From NCBI GenBank assembly GCA_028287745.1, contig JAQBPB010000013.1:18395-82394 (forward strand): a DNA stretch of 64,000 bases. Reading direction: 5' to 3'. Shown here one piece after another: positions 17,099 through 26,425 of the stretch; positions within the stretch are counted from its first letter, which is position 1; each line of letters opens with the position of its first letter. Source of the DNA: Chloroflexota bacterium (GTDB taxonomy: Bacteria; Chloroflexota; Chloroflexia; Chloroheliales; Chloroheliaceae). A model generated the notes under the pieces. It was not told where the DNA came from. It saw nothing but the letters and a program-made list of their open reading frames with translations, and made no database searches. The position numbers and the translations under genes were made by a program.

Positions 17099-18316
17099 TT
17101 ATTTCTTACTCACTTCCCGGTATACCGCCTCAAGCTGGTCCAGGATAACCGGCGTAAAGTAGCGTTTGACTGTTTCATAGCCGCCATGGGCTAATTTCTG
17201 GTGCAGGCCATTGTCCTGTAACAGCCGTACAACCGCTGCCGCCAGACCGGCTACATCTTCCAGTGGGAACAACAGCCCGTTCTCGCCATCCTTGATTAGC
17301 TCGTCAATTACCGGGATATTGGTTGAAATAACCGGGCACCCGAGCGACATCGCCTCGATCAAGGGAATTCCAAAACCTTCGTAACGGGTAGGCAGTACAT
17401 AGGCTCCGGATTGGGCAGCGCGCCGGAAAAGGGCCGCTTTTTCGCCTTCGCTGGGAGTATGCAGCAGGATAAGTTTGTCGCGGGCGTTAGCCGCTTCGAC
17501 CAACCGGATAAGTTCGGCTTCATGTATCGGACTGTGGCCGGTAAAGACAAAGCGTGCCCCGGGGCAACCTTCCAGGATGGCCGGGATGGCTTTCGCCAGC
17601 AAGTCGAAACCCTTACGGTACTTGAACTGGCCCATATAAAGCACCAGCGGGCCTTTGAAGCCCTTTACTTCGGCCGGTAGTTCGCTATCTTCCCCGGCCC
17701 AATCCTGGTCTATTGCGTTGGCAACAATAGCCAGGCGTTTTTCGGGCACGCCCAGTTTCAGGGCGACTTCTTTGCCGTGGCGCGATAGGACCAGCACTTT
17801 GTCCATCAGCAGCAAGGGGCTGTGGTTTAGATAGTTTTTCAGGTGGCGTTTGGGCTTGAACTGCTTGACCATGGCCCTTACGAATTGCCGGACGGATAGA
17901 ATCATGTCACTGTAACGGGCCGGGGCATCAAAAGGCCGGTCGCGGTCTACAACCAGGTAGGGGTCGTGAAAGAGGCCGTGTGGGGTCATTACCAGCGGTA
18001 TCCGGCGGAGTTTACAAATAATGGCCGCTTCGTAGGCAAGCTGGTTGGAAAGGTGGTGCAGGTGTACCACGTCCGGTTTCGGGCCGGTCACCAAATCACG
18101 GGCCAGTTCCCACGAGAGCCAGCCGCGCCGTTTAACCCGGTGTACCGCTACTTCGTCAATTACTTCGTGTTCCAGCCGGTTAAAGTCCTGTTTGCCACGG
18201 TAGGTAATTGCCCGGACCTGGTGGCCGCGCCGGACCAATCCACGGGCTTGTAATCTTTCCGGCCAGCTTTGAAAGGTGGCGGTTATACCGTTTGTTGTAA
18301 TAATCAGTATTTTCAT
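17099..18316 (-). CDS. Glycosyltransferase family 4
   Basis: 405 residues, GT-B fold. Acceptor half: MKILIITTNGITATFQSWPERLQARGL and DVVHLHHLSNQ. Donor half starts near residue 225 (GPLVLYMGQFKYRKGFDLLAKAI), with the EX7E motif in YEGFGIPLIEAMSLG and the usual GENGLLFP segment after it. It follows the giant membrane protein by 24 bases on the same strand, so the two probably act in the same envelope-glycan or glycolipid pathway. Ribosome site weak at the ATG at 18316. Donor sugar unknown. Confidence 0.92.
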   Translation of the reverse strand: MKILIITTNGITATFQSWPERLQARGLVRRGHQVRAITYRGKQDFNRLEHEVIDEVAVHRVKRRGWLSWELARDLVTGPKPDVVHLHHLSNQLAYEAAIICKLRRIPLVMTPHGLFHDPYLVVDRDRPFDAPARYSDMILSVRQFVRAMVKQFKPKRHLKNYLNHSPLLLMDKVLVLSRHGKEVALKLGVPEKRLAIVANAIDQDWAGEDSELPAEVKGFKGPLVLYMGQFKYRKGFDLLAKAIPAILEGCPGARFVFTGHSPIHEAELIRLVEAANARDKLILLHTPSEGEKAALFRRAAQSGAYVLPTRYEGFGIPLIEAMSLGCPVISTNIPVIDELIKDGENGLLFPLEDVAGLAAAVVRLLQDNGLHQKLAHGGYETVKRYFTPVILDQLEAVYREVSKK

Positions 18317-18340
18317 TAAGCCGATTCTTGGTGAGTAAGC

Positions 18341-21300
18341 TTACTTGACCGGGATTGGCGGCAAAAGCGCCATCTCACGGTCCGGTAAAAGTTTGGTGGA
18401 AGTCAATTGGCCTGCATCCAGGCTGAACTCAAAAAGCCGGGTCTGGCCGACCAGCGGATAGTCCTGGGAGTTGGCCGGGTTGCTGCTCCGCAGAGTAATA
18501 AAAGCCGCCCAATCACCATCCCCGGCCGCCTTAAAGACTTCGGCACCCACATCGGCCCCAGCACCATCCAGCCGGGCGGTCATTTTGCGGGTGATAGGGT
18601 CAAAATCAAACTCGACCTGGCGAGTCTGGGCCAGCCCCGCCAATGCAATGGAAAAAGTTCCAAAATGGCCGCCAGGGTGAGTGCCCCAGGGGCGCCGGTA
18701 GATATCCAGCGTCATAACATAGCTGCCGGGGTCCTGGGTGGTCACCGGCGGAGTCCAGGCCTGGAAGTTACTCTTGAAACGGCCATTTTCCTGGATGGTG
18801 CGGGCCGCCAGCAGGGATGCTCCCGGTAACGGGGTCATTCCGCCCGGTTGGCTGGCTTCAAGGGAAACGAGTTCCGCCCGGTTCAGGTAAAGGGTCTGGC
18901 CGGGGGTGGCCTCGATTTTTAATTTCGTTCCAGCTGCCAGAGCGGGGCTGCGCCATTGGCTGGTGCCGCCAGGCAGGTCAATACTCTGACCGTTGAGCTT
19001 GATGACTTGCGGCCCAAAGGAACTTAACAGCAGGTTCACCCGGCCCGGCCCTTCCAAATTTTTACCGCTCCCGGCGTCATTTCCATTGAACTTCAGGCGG
19101 TCTTTTTCGATGGAAAGTTCCAGCGAACCTTTCACCACTTTGTAACGTTCCAACTGAGGGTCGCGGTCCAGGTCGTAGGCGGCGGCAAACTGTTTTTCCT
19201 GGCGGCGGTAGAATTTAAGCCCGTGCCCGCTCCAGGACAAATCGGCCTGGCTGAAGCCATACCCCGAAGGATCCTCGTCAGCGGCAAAAAGTCCGGCGCT
19301 AACCGGGTGCCCGGAGGGTGGGGCGGTCAGGAAGCGGTAACCGGCCCGGTCCGCCCCGTACAGTGAATGACCGTCACGCCTTAAAAAGGTCTGGACCAGT
19401 TCGACCAGGGTCGGTTGGTTGCGGCGGTAGTCGCTGACGATGACTCCGGCCCCGGCGGGTAACCCGGCATATACTTTAGTCATCCAGGGGTCGGCGGCTA
19501 ATTCGTAGAGCCTGACCTTATCTTTGGGAAAATCCTTTGCCAGTTTGACCTGGGGTGTTTTGCCCAACCGGGCCTCGATTTTCTGCCATTCGGCCGGGGC
19601 TAATGGTGTATTTTCATCCTGCAAGTGATAGACCAGCCAGCGCACACCCATTCCCTGGAAAGCGGCCAGGCTGCGTTCGGACGGGAATTCGTTGGTAAGG
19701 GCGGCAATGTCCTGCTGGACCGGCGGGATATAAGCGGCTATACCGTTGACGTAAGGCTGCCAGTGAAAAGTGCTGTAATAACTCCGGATAGAAGGCGGGT
19801 TAGCCGTGTCGGGTGGAGCGGGTAATTCCAGCACCGGTCCGGCGTTGGCCGGGTCGGCCAGCCAGCGGTAGACCTCCGGCGGGTTAGGCAGCACAGCCGG
19901 GTTTGTATAGGTTATATCATTACGGTATTCCAGGAAAGCTCCCGCCAGCAAAAGTGTGACCAGCCCCAGGCCGACTATACGCCGGAGCGGCCATGTTCGC
20001 TGTCCCAGCTTGATTTGGCGGCGTAACCCGGCCCAATCGACCCGGCCAAGCCAGGCTACGGCCAGACCGCTAATTACCGCCAGGGCGAAAAGAACAAAGA
20101 CACTGTAACGGACTGCCGCCCGCAAAGCGACCCAACCGGGGAAATAATTGTAAAACAGCCTGTAGAGGCCCGGTACATCCCAGCCGCGCAGGTGCAGGGT
20201 CCAACCCATGCTCATCACCAGGGCGAACAGGCCGATAACCACCCAGGCCCAGCGTTCGCGCTTTTCGGTGTGGGTTAACCGTAAGCTATGTTCCCCCGGC
20301 GAATTCCCGGCGGCCACTTTACCGCGCCGTATTTTCAAAAACGCCCCTACCACCAGGGGTCCCAGCAGGCCGATAGCACCCAGCAGGTAGGCCAGGGCAC
20401 CGGGAAAGAGTGCCCGTTCACCACCGGTCCCGGCCAACCGGGAAAGGCTGTTACCCCAAAGCAAATTGTTAGGGGTTGCGCCGAGATAAAAGCGGTAATT
20501 GGCTGAAAACTGCTCCACATCGCGGGGCGTGCGTTCGGCACCCTGGTCGGCCACTACTGCCGCATAGGGTAGCAGGGTTGGCAGGATAAGCAACCCGGCC
20601 AGCAGGCCCACCCCCAGCAGTTGGACAATAAAGGCTGGCCGGGGCCAACGGCGTTCGTAAACAAAAAAGACCAGCAGGTAAAGGGCCAGGGCCGGTACCA
20701 GGTAGAAAAAGTAATAAAAACTGGATAAGCTGTTCAGGACGAAAAACAGGCCAAAAGCCAGGGCCGTTCCCCAACCCTGCTTTATCGCCTGCCTGAAAGT
20801 TCCTTCGCGAGACTGCAACAGCATCCGGCGCAAAAAGAGGAAACAAAAGGGAATCCACTGCGTCGAAAGCAAATTTAGCTGGGATAGATGGCCGATTTTG
20901 TAGGAAGCGAAGGCAAAGACCATCCCGGCAAAGACGCCGCCCGCCCGGCTGCCGCTGATATCTTTAACCAAAAGGTAAGTAGCCCACCCGCTCAACACGA
21001 AGGATAATAGGGTCAATAAGCCGTAACCTAAAATCAGGTTGCCGGTCAGTAAATAGACCGGTAGGGCCTGTAAGGTCTGGGCCAACAGGTGGTCGGCATA
21101 TGCCAGGGTATTGGTATAGGGATAAAAAATGTTACCGTTAAATAGGTTGGCCGGGTCGGTGGTCAGGGCGTGACTGCCCCAGCCCATTACCCAGACCTGT
21201 TCCAGGGCGTCACCTTCGTTGTTGGTCGAAACGGCCAGGTGTCCGGAAAGGGGCCAGAGCAGAATAAAAGAGATTATACCAAAGAAAAGCAGCGCCAACA

Positions 21301-21415
21301 GGTCGTAGCGCCACTTTATCAGGTAATTCAGGCTGGTTTGACTCAAATTTTGTCGCCGTTTAACTGACGGATTTTCCTTTAGCATCGCGTTTGCAGGGTA
21401 CAATACTCGCGCCAC
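18341..21415 (-). CDS. Large polytopic membrane protein, GT-C-like
   Basis: 1024 residues from a GTG at 21415, or 1014 from the ATG at 21385; neither has a good ribosome site. About 11-12 hydrophobic helices fill residues 35-480. The first loop carries an acidic NNEGDALEQVW motif after LWPLSGHLAV. GT-C glycosyltransferases and YfhO-like proteins put their catalytic Asp in this place, which is why GT-C is the best guess. The last 500 residues form a soluble part facing outside, with YELAADPW-type and beta-rich segments that may bind carbohydrate. It precedes a GT4 gene by 24 bases. A polyprenyl-phosphate-sugar-dependent transferase is likely but not shown. Confidence 0.75.
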   Translation of the reverse strand: MARVLYPANAMLKENPSVKRRQNLSQTSLNYLIKWRYDLLALLFFGIISFILLWPLSGHLAVSTNNEGDALEQVWVMGWGSHALTTDPANLFNGNIFYPYTNTLAYADHLLAQTLQALPVYLLTGNLILGYGLLTLLSFVLSGWATYLLVKDISGSRAGGVFAGMVFAFASYKIGHLSQLNLLSTQWIPFCFLFLRRMLLQSREGTFRQAIKQGWGTALAFGLFFVLNSLSSFYYFFYLVPALALYLLVFFVYERRWPRPAFIVQLLGVGLLAGLLILPTLLPYAAVVADQGAERTPRDVEQFSANYRFYLGATPNNLLWGNSLSRLAGTGGERALFPGALAYLLGAIGLLGPLVVGAFLKIRRGKVAAGNSPGEHSLRLTHTEKRERWAWVVIGLFALVMSMGWTLHLRGWDVPGLYRLFYNYFPGWVALRAAVRYSVFVLFALAVISGLAVAWLGRVDWAGLRRQIKLGQRTWPLRRIVGLGLVTLLLAGAFLEYRNDITYTNPAVLPNPPEVYRWLADPANAGPVLELPAPPDTANPPSIRSYYSTFHWQPYVNGIAAYIPPVQQDIAALTNEFPSERSLAAFQGMGVRWLVYHLQDENTPLAPAEWQKIEARLGKTPQVKLAKDFPKDKVRLYELAADPWMTKVYAGLPAGAGVIVSDYRRNQPTLVELVQTFLRRDGHSLYGADRAGYRFLTAPPSGHPVSAGLFAADEDPSGYGFSQADLSWSGHGLKFYRRQEKQFAAAYDLDRDPQLERYKVVKGSLELSIEKDRLKFNGNDAGSGKNLEGPGRVNLLLSSFGPQVIKLNGQSIDLPGGTSQWRSPALAAGTKLKIEATPGQTLYLNRAELVSLEASQPGGMTPLPGASLLAARTIQENGRFKSNFQAWTPPVTTQDPGSYVMTLDIYRRPWGTHPGGHFGTFSIALAGLAQTRQVEFDFDPITRKMTARLDGAGADVGAEVFKAAGDGDWAAFITLRSSNPANSQDYPLVGQTRLFEFSLDAGQLTSTKLLPDREMALLPPIPVK

Positions 21416-21479
21416 TCAGTCAAGTTGACCTAAACATTTCTTACCCTTTTCACTCAGGCCGGGCTTCACCCGTATGTTA

Positions 21480-21510
21480 TGAAGACCTGTCTTGCTGCAA
21501 CAGGTCTTCA
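21480..21510. repeat. Inverted repeat (hairpin)
   Basis: Perfect 11-bp arms TGAAGACCTGT / ACAGGTCTTCA with a 9-base loop, in the gap between the M20 and membrane-protein genes (both minus strand). No T-run on either side. Possible processing or weak termination signal. Confidence 0.4.
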
Positions 21511-21568
21511 CCGTTACAGCCATCTCCGAAGGAACGGGGTTTCCCGGGCAATTCTTTTAAGAATTAGT

Positions 21569-21606
21569 CCGGAATGCCCGGTTAGGGGAATAACCAGGCA
21601 TTCCGG
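21569..21606 (-). terminator. Hairpin 8 bases after the M20 peptidase stop
   Basis: Outer stem CCGGAATGCC / GGCATTCCGG and nested inner stem GGTTA / TAACC, with one mismatch between them and a six-base loop. Placed directly after the M20 gene on the minus strand. The following sequence is only moderately T-rich, so termination may be partial. Confidence 0.5.
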
Positions 21607-21613
21607 TTAAAGC

Positions 21614-22984
21614 TTAAGCGTAGGGTGTCGAAACCAGCCGCTCGTAAAACTCTTGCTGCCGGAAATAATGTTCCAGCACAAAATGTTCATTGGTATCGTG
21701 CTGCCGGTTATTAGAGTTAGCCGCCGGGACCCAATAAGCCGCCAGGCCCAGGCCGTCCGTGAAAGCATCACTGGGCAAAGTGCCGCCCAGCAAAGGAATT
21801 ACCCTTAATTCACTTTCCCAGTACTTTTCCATGTTCGTTTTAAGCCAGTCAAAGCCTATCCGGTCCGGCGCAGTGAAGGAGGCTGCGCAGGATGACGACT
21901 GGTTTATTTCAAATACCAGGTCGGTCGCTTGCTTATTGGCCGCCTCGACCAGTTCCACCAACCGGGTATAGAGCGCGTCCGGGTCAATGCCGGGGGTCAG
22001 GCGCACGTCAATATTGGCTTCGGCCCAACCAGGGATAATAGTCCGTCGCTGCCCGCCCTTGCTGGTTGCTCCCTGGGTCGAGAAGGAGTTTATATTAAAG
22101 GTCGGGTACAGGAAAGGATCGTAAAAACGGCGGTCAGGTAAATCTTTCGGGAAGAATTTATCCACTTCACCCCGGAAACCGGCCGAAAATTCGCCCATAT
22201 CTTTTGCCGCTTCCACCATCTGGTCTAATAGTTTTGCCAGTGGCAAAGCCGGGTTGGGCACAACATTGCCGTAATTTCCACTATGAAGCATCCGGTTCGA
22301 GGTATTGCGGCAGGTAACTTCGACCATCAACAGGCCGCGCACCCCCAGCAGCAGGGTTGGCCGGTTATCACTTTTTGGCCCATCGCTGCCGACCATGAAA
22401 TCGGCCTGTAGTTTATCCCGGTGGGTGTCTACGATAGCTTTCAGGTTAGGGCTGCCTACCTCTTCTTCGCCATCCAGGATGACTTTAACGTTCCACTGGA
22501 GGGTCCCGGCGGCTTTGGCGCGCAAGACGCCTAGCAGGTTTGCCAGGTGCTGGCCTTTGTTGTCGGCCGAACCTCGCGCCACCACCAGGGCATCCGGTAA
22601 TTCGGCCTGGGTGAGTTCGGCCAGGACTTTTGCCGGGTCGTGGCCCAGGTAGCGTTCGTCCAGGAAATAGGTTGGTTCGAAAGGCGGGCTGGACTGTTCG
22701 CGCCAGCGCCATTGAGTTAAATCGCCCGCCGGTTGTACATCCCAGTGCCCGTACAACAAAAGCGTCCGCGCGCCCGGTTGGTCGGCCGGAACTTCGCCAT
22801 AGAGGGCCGGGTTCAAGACCTTTTCGGTGGTCGGTTTGGCTGCCCAGATGGGTTCCAGGTCCAGGCCCAGGTCTTTCCAGAAAGCCCGGACCTGTTCGAC
22901 CGTACCGGCGGTGATTTCGTTTGAAACGGTTGGAATGCGCAGATATTTATCCAGTAAACCCAGCGATTCGTGAATATTCTCCAT
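21614..22984 (-). CDS. M20-family dipeptidase/metallopeptidase
   Basis: 456 residues; GGGAG sits 4 bases before the ATG. Zinc-binding sets of the M20 family are visible: His80 and Asp82 in YGHWDVQP, the bridging Asp141 in GSADNKGQ, the Glu cluster 173-175 in LDGEEEVGS, and Asp in VGSDGPK. The dimerisation (lid) domain lies between, with LLLGVRGLLMVEV. A C-terminal His in NNRQHDTNEHF completes the site. This is the carnosinase/CNDP-like dipeptidase branch: cytosolic, hydrolysing dipeptides or N-acyl peptides. No operon partner downstream. Confidence 0.92.
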   Translation of the reverse strand: MENIHESLGLLDKYLRIPTVSNEITAGTVEQVRAFWKDLGLDLEPIWAAKPTTEKVLNPALYGEVPADQPGARTLLLYGHWDVQPAGDLTQWRWREQSSPPFEPTYFLDERYLGHDPAKVLAELTQAELPDALVVARGSADNKGQHLANLLGVLRAKAAGTLQWNVKVILDGEEEVGSPNLKAIVDTHRDKLQADFMVGSDGPKSDNRPTLLLGVRGLLMVEVTCRNTSNRMLHSGNYGNVVPNPALPLAKLLDQMVEAAKDMGEFSAGFRGEVDKFFPKDLPDRRFYDPFLYPTFNINSFSTQGATSKGGQRRTIIPGWAEANIDVRLTPGIDPDALYTRLVELVEAANKQATDLVFEINQSSSCAASFTAPDRIGFDWLKTNMEKYWESELRVIPLLGGTLPSDAFTDGLGLAAYWVPAANSNNRQHDTNEHFVLEHYFRQQEFYERLVSTPYA

Positions 22985-23593
22985 GTTTCTCCCTGCTTTT
23001 TTCTAAAGCCAGTCTTTGCCATTGAGCAGACAATTTTCCAGTAAGCCTGGCAGTAATTCGTAATGGGTTCCCCGGTTCTCGGGGTGAAATTCAAAGCGGT
23101 TCCATGCAAAGTATTGTACCACGTAGCTTTTACAGTCGTCCGGATTGACCTATTCAAATTCCTCTGAAATCGGGTAGCCTGGGAAGCCTCCCGGTTAGTA
23201 CTGAAACTGAGGTTTTTATTTTGAAATTTCCGGATAATCAAGCTTGCCGGGCCAATTTCCCGTTCCGTCCGCCTTACCTGTACCTGAAAAGCTTGTGCGA
23301 CAGGAGAATGGAAGGAAACTGAACCACTTACAATAGGCACCTGGAACTTTTACACCTGTATTATGTCTAAGTAATTACCGGGCAAGCAGCCTGAAGTTTC
23401 CGGTTTGAGTGTTCGAAAAGTCACATTGCGCCCATTCAGGTCACTATTTTTCACCTGGAATTAAGTTGCTCTCAGAGTGGATATGCTATAATAACTTTCA
23501 CAGACCAGCCCGGTTAAACCAGGATTGGCTAATTCCCAGGCTAGAACGCACTTTACCGTCTATTGATCTAACCAGGCTGAACGGGTTAAATTT
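22985..23593. other. Intergenic region between divergent M20 and DUF951 genes
   Basis: About 600 bases. Open frames crossing it (for example at 22813-23340 minus and 23409-23738 plus) are extensions or shadows of neighbours without ribosome sites. The only clear signal is the extended -10 at 23484-23492. Nothing else is recognised. Confidence 0.45.
23484..23492 (+). promoter_or_regulatory. Extended -10 promoter for the DUF951-MFS genes
   Basis: TGCTATAAT is a consensus extended -10 (TGn + TATAAT), 101 bases before the DUF951 ATG. A TTGCTC hexamer 15 bases upstream is a weak -35. The same nine bases occur before topA. Confidence 0.55.
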
Positions 23594-23851
23594 ATGTCTA
23601 AACAGTCTGAAATTGGGTCTACTGTTCCTAAAGCCCGGCCTGGCTCGGATGTACAGGTCGAAGATGTTATCCGGCTACGCAAAGCACATCCCTGTGGAAG
23701 TTTCGACTGGCGCGTGGTGCGCGTTGGCGCTGACATAGGTCTGCGATGCCTTGGTTGCGATCACCGGGTTAACCTAGCCCGCTCTGAGTTTGAGCGGCGC
23801 TTTAAAAGCTATTTGGACCGGCCTAACCTGCCAGAACAGGGAGCCAAGTAA
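23594..23851 (+). CDS. DUF951 domain protein
   Basis: 85 residues. The segment from VIRLRKAHPCGSFDWRVV to LRCLGCDHRVNLARSEF matches the small DUF951 family (KPHPCG...W.V.R.GAD...KC.GC...V...R..FEK). Cys35, Cys52 and Cys55 with His32 could bind a metal. The family is common in Firmicutes, Chloroflexota and Actinobacteria, often near chromosome-partition or ychF genes; here it precedes an MFS gene by 63 bases. About 22 N-terminal residues extend beyond the usual family start. Function unknown. The ribosome site is weak. Confidence 0.88.
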   Translation: MSKQSEIGSTVPKARPGSDVQVEDVIRLRKAHPCGSFDWRVVRVGADIGLRCLGCDHRVNLARSEFERRFKSYLDRPNLPEQGAK

Positions 23852-23914
23852 CTTGAAAAGAACTGCCAGGTGTGAACCGGCCCATAAAAGCCGCTGGCTA
23901 CGAATTGAGGCATA

Positions 23915-25504
23915 ATGTCGAGTAGCTCAGACTACAATCAAAACCGGAAAGAACCTGAAATTTCACCGGCTATTCCCTATGCTGAACCAAACCGGGACGA
24001 AACTTTACCACAAGCTAAACCCCAGAATTTCTTCTCCGGTGATGGTGGCCCTAACCTTCTGGAGGGGAAAGAGTCCGGAGGTTCAGCAATACCTTTCGAC
24101 GGAACCACCGTTCCGCAGCCTGTCAGTACCGATAGCAGCGAGATTAACTGGTCTTTGATTACTCGACCAAACAAGGCAGAAAAGAAACCGTCGCAGCCCT
24201 CTATTTTCCGCAACCGCAACTTTATGTTGCTCTGGATATCTCAGGCCCTCAGCCAGACCGCCCAGAACACCTTAAACCTGGCCCTGGTCAATTTCGTCTA
24301 CATTTTGAGCGGCGGCTCACCGACCCAGACCGCTATAGCGACGGTAGCTTTTGTGCTGCCTGGGGTGTTCTTTAGCGCCCTGGCCGGGGTTTTTGTGGAC
24401 CGCTTCGATAAACGGCGAATCCTGATAATTACTAACTTGCTAAGAGCCTTGCTCATTCCCTGGTTGGTTTTCATGGCCGATATTCCGCTGGCCTGGGCCT
24501 TGCCGCTCATTTTCTTGATAACCTGCCTGTTTTCGACATTCAGCCAGTTCTTTGCCCCGGCGGAAGGCGCGATTATTCCTTTTGTCGTCAAACAGGAACA
24601 ACTAACCCAGGCCAACTCGCTTTTTCAAGTTACCCTTTTTGCCTCCCAATTCATCGGATTCAGTATATTAGCGCCTTTGCTGCCGCGCTGGATTGGCAGC
24701 CTTAACCTTTTCTGGGCTATTGCCGCAATCTATGTGGTCTGTGTCCTGTTTACCTGGTGGCTGCCCAGCGAGCTTGAAAAAGATATGCCGGAACCGACAG
24801 AGTCCACCCGGAATATAATGGGTGAACTCTGGCACGAGATTAAAGAGGGCTGGGCTTTTATCCGGTCCAACCGGTCCATCTGGCGGTCGATTGTCTACCT
24901 GTCCATGATACAGTCGGTCCTTTTTACGATGACCGCTATCGGTATCCCTTACGTTTCCAAAAAAGACGGCGGGTTGGGCCAGGAAGAAGGTGACATTATT
25001 TATGTCCTGGCTCCGTTGAGTATCGGACTGGGTATAGCCGTATACCTGGTAAATAAGCTGGTCACCACCCGCAACCGGGATAAAGTATTAAACTGGGCCA
25101 CCTATGCCATGGGCATAACCCTGATCCTGGTAGCTTTACTCAAACCTATCGCCGACCTGTGGGTAAAAATTTTTACTCCGGGGGTGCCGATTGGCGGGCC
25201 AGGGCTGGTTTTTGCCTTAATTTCTCTCTCAATCCCAATGGGCTTTTGCATTGGCCTGTTGAACATCCCAGCCCTGACTATTTTGCAAGAACAGTCGCCA
25301 AAGGACATTGTCGGGCGGGTCTATGCCGCTTACTTCACTTTTGCTAACCTGGTCAGTATCCTTCCAATCCTTTTCGCGGGGGCGATGGGCGATTTGATTG
25401 GCCTTGTCCCGACCTTCATTTTGATTGGTCTGGCTGTCCTGCTGATCGGTTACTATTGTTACCGGGACCGGCTGAAATCCAAGAGGATGCAGGCGGCCAG
25501 TTAA
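23915..25504 (+). CDS. MFS transporter
   Basis: 529 residues, GAGG 4 bases before the ATG. The first 95 residues are hydrophilic, Pro/Ser/Glu-rich and probably disordered, followed by FRNRNFMLLWISQALSQTAQNTLNLAL, where helix 1 begins. About 11-12 helices are visible. The loop 2-3 signature is GVFVDRFDKRRILIITNLLRAL, typical of the enterobactin exporter/MFS_3 branch. Predicted proton-driven export or import of a small molecule across the cytoplasmic membrane. The long soluble N-terminus is longer than usual for this branch. The HIT gene follows after 27 bases and could be co-transcribed. Confidence 0.9.
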   Translation: MSSSSDYNQNRKEPEISPAIPYAEPNRDETLPQAKPQNFFSGDGGPNLLEGKESGGSAIPFDGTTVPQPVSTDSSEINWSLITRPNKAEKKPSQPSIFRNRNFMLLWISQALSQTAQNTLNLALVNFVYILSGGSPTQTAIATVAFVLPGVFFSALAGVFVDRFDKRRILIITNLLRALLIPWLVFMADIPLAWALPLIFLITCLFSTFSQFFAPAEGAIIPFVVKQEQLTQANSLFQVTLFASQFIGFSILAPLLPRWIGSLNLFWAIAAIYVVCVLFTWWLPSELEKDMPEPTESTRNIMGELWHEIKEGWAFIRSNRSIWRSIVYLSMIQSVLFTMTAIGIPYVSKKDGGLGQEEGDIIYVLAPLSIGLGIAVYLVNKLVTTRNRDKVLNWATYAMGITLILVALLKPIADLWVKIFTPGVPIGGPGLVFALISLSIPMGFCIGLLNIPALTILQEQSPKDIVGRVYAAYFTFANLVSILPILFAGAMGDLIGLVPTFILIGLAVLLIGYYCYRDRLKSKRMQAAS

Positions 25505-25531
25505 CCGTCACTAACTCAGAAAGGTTTAACG

Positions 25532-26053
25532 TTGTCTGACATTCTATGGACACCCTGGCGTCTGGACTTTATTTTAGGAGCAAAGAAACCGGGCTGTGTG
25601 CTGTGCGACAAGGTTCACCAGGGTGATGAAAAAGATCCTGAAAACCTGGTGCTTTACCGGGGCCAGCATTGTTTTATTATCCTGAACCTGTACCCCTACA
25701 GCACCGGCCACCTGATGGTCCTGCCTTATCTCCACACCAATGATTTTGTCAGTTTAAACCCTGAAACACTGGCCGAACTGGCCGACCTATCGCGCCGCTG
25801 TGTGGCTCTGCTGAAAAAGACCCACCGGCCGGACGGTTTGAACCTGGGAATGAACCTGGGGAAGGTGGCCGGTGCTGGTATTGACGACCACTTGCACATG
25901 CATGTGGTACCGCGCTGGAACGGCGACAACAATTTTATGCCGGTCCTGGCGGAAACCCGCCTGATGCCCGAAACTCTAGAGCAGACCTATACCAAATTAC
26001 ACGCTGAGCTTAAAGAATTCTTCGAAGCGCCACCCGGCGGCTGGCAAGTTTAA
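25532..26053 (+). CDS. HIT-family nucleotide hydrolase/phosphorylase
   Basis: 173 residues, TTG start with AAGG about 7 bases upstream. The histidine triad is HLHMHVVPRW with His120, His122 and His124. Upstream segments PWRLDFI, CVLCD (Cys22/Cys25) and LYPYSTGHLMVLPYLH match the diadenosine tetraphosphate phosphorylase-like HIT proteins of Actinobacteria and Chloroflexota. Likely splits Ap4A or related dinucleotides in the cytoplasm. A strong terminator follows. Ap4A phosphorylase versus hydrolase cannot be decided from the sequence alone. Confidence 0.92.
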   Translation: MSDILWTPWRLDFILGAKKPGCVLCDKVHQGDEKDPENLVLYRGQHCFIILNLYPYSTGHLMVLPYLHTNDFVSLNPETLAELADLSRRCVALLKKTHRPDGLNLGMNLGKVAGAGIDDHLHMHVVPRWNGDNNFMPVLAETRLMPETLEQTYTKLHAELKEFFEAPPGGWQV

Positions 26054-26085
26054 TTATTTTACCAATCTAAATTTTAGATATAACA

Positions 26086-26114
26086 AAAACCGGCTACAAG
26101 TTGTAGCCGGTTTT
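26086..26114. terminator. Bidirectional terminator between HIT and CopZ genes
   Basis: Fourteen-base arms AAAACCGGCTACAA / TTGTAGCCGGTTTT separated by one base. The inner bases must open to form a loop. T-runs lie on both strands, so it can end both convergent transcripts. Confidence 0.85.
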
Positions 26115-26158
26115 ATTGTTTGGTATAGTGATTTTTATCTGACCGGATTTTTGTCCAA

Positions 26159-26425
26159 TTAGATGAACTTGAGGGAAGGCTTGCTGATGCCGGGGCCGCC
26201 CAGGGCTTTACCGGCTTGCTGCCCGGCCACATCATAACCGGCCTCTTCAATTGCTTCTTTAACCTGCTGCTCGGAAACTTTAGCCGGGTCGAAAGCGACA
26301 TAAACCCGCTTGCTGTTAACGTCAACTTCTACTTCGCTTACTCCAGCGGACCTGGTCTCCTGGGTAATAGCGTTGATACAATGGTTGCAGGAAACACCGG
26401 GCACTTCGAAAGTTAATTCTGTCAT
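26159..26425 (-). CDS. copZ: Copper chaperone CopZ-like (HMA domain)
   Basis: 88 residues. A single ferredoxin-like heavy-metal domain: EVPGVSCNHCINAI with the metal-binding Cys13 and Cys16, then VSEVEVDVNSKRVYVAFDP and EQQVKEAIEEAGYDV. This is the CopZ length plus a short Gly/Lys tail (about residues 72-88). Asn-His between the cysteines is common in CopZ/MerP-type chaperones. AAGGAG lies 8 bases before the ATG. No P-type ATPase or CsoR gene is in the window. The promoter contains a dyad (26461-26479) like those bound by copper repressors, supporting metal-responsive expression. Binding of a metal other than copper is possible. Confidence 0.88.
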   Translation of the reverse strand: MTELTFEVPGVSCNHCINAITQETRSAGVSEVEVDVNSKRVYVAFDPAKVSEQQVKEAIEEAGYDVAGQQAGKALGGPGISKPSLKFI

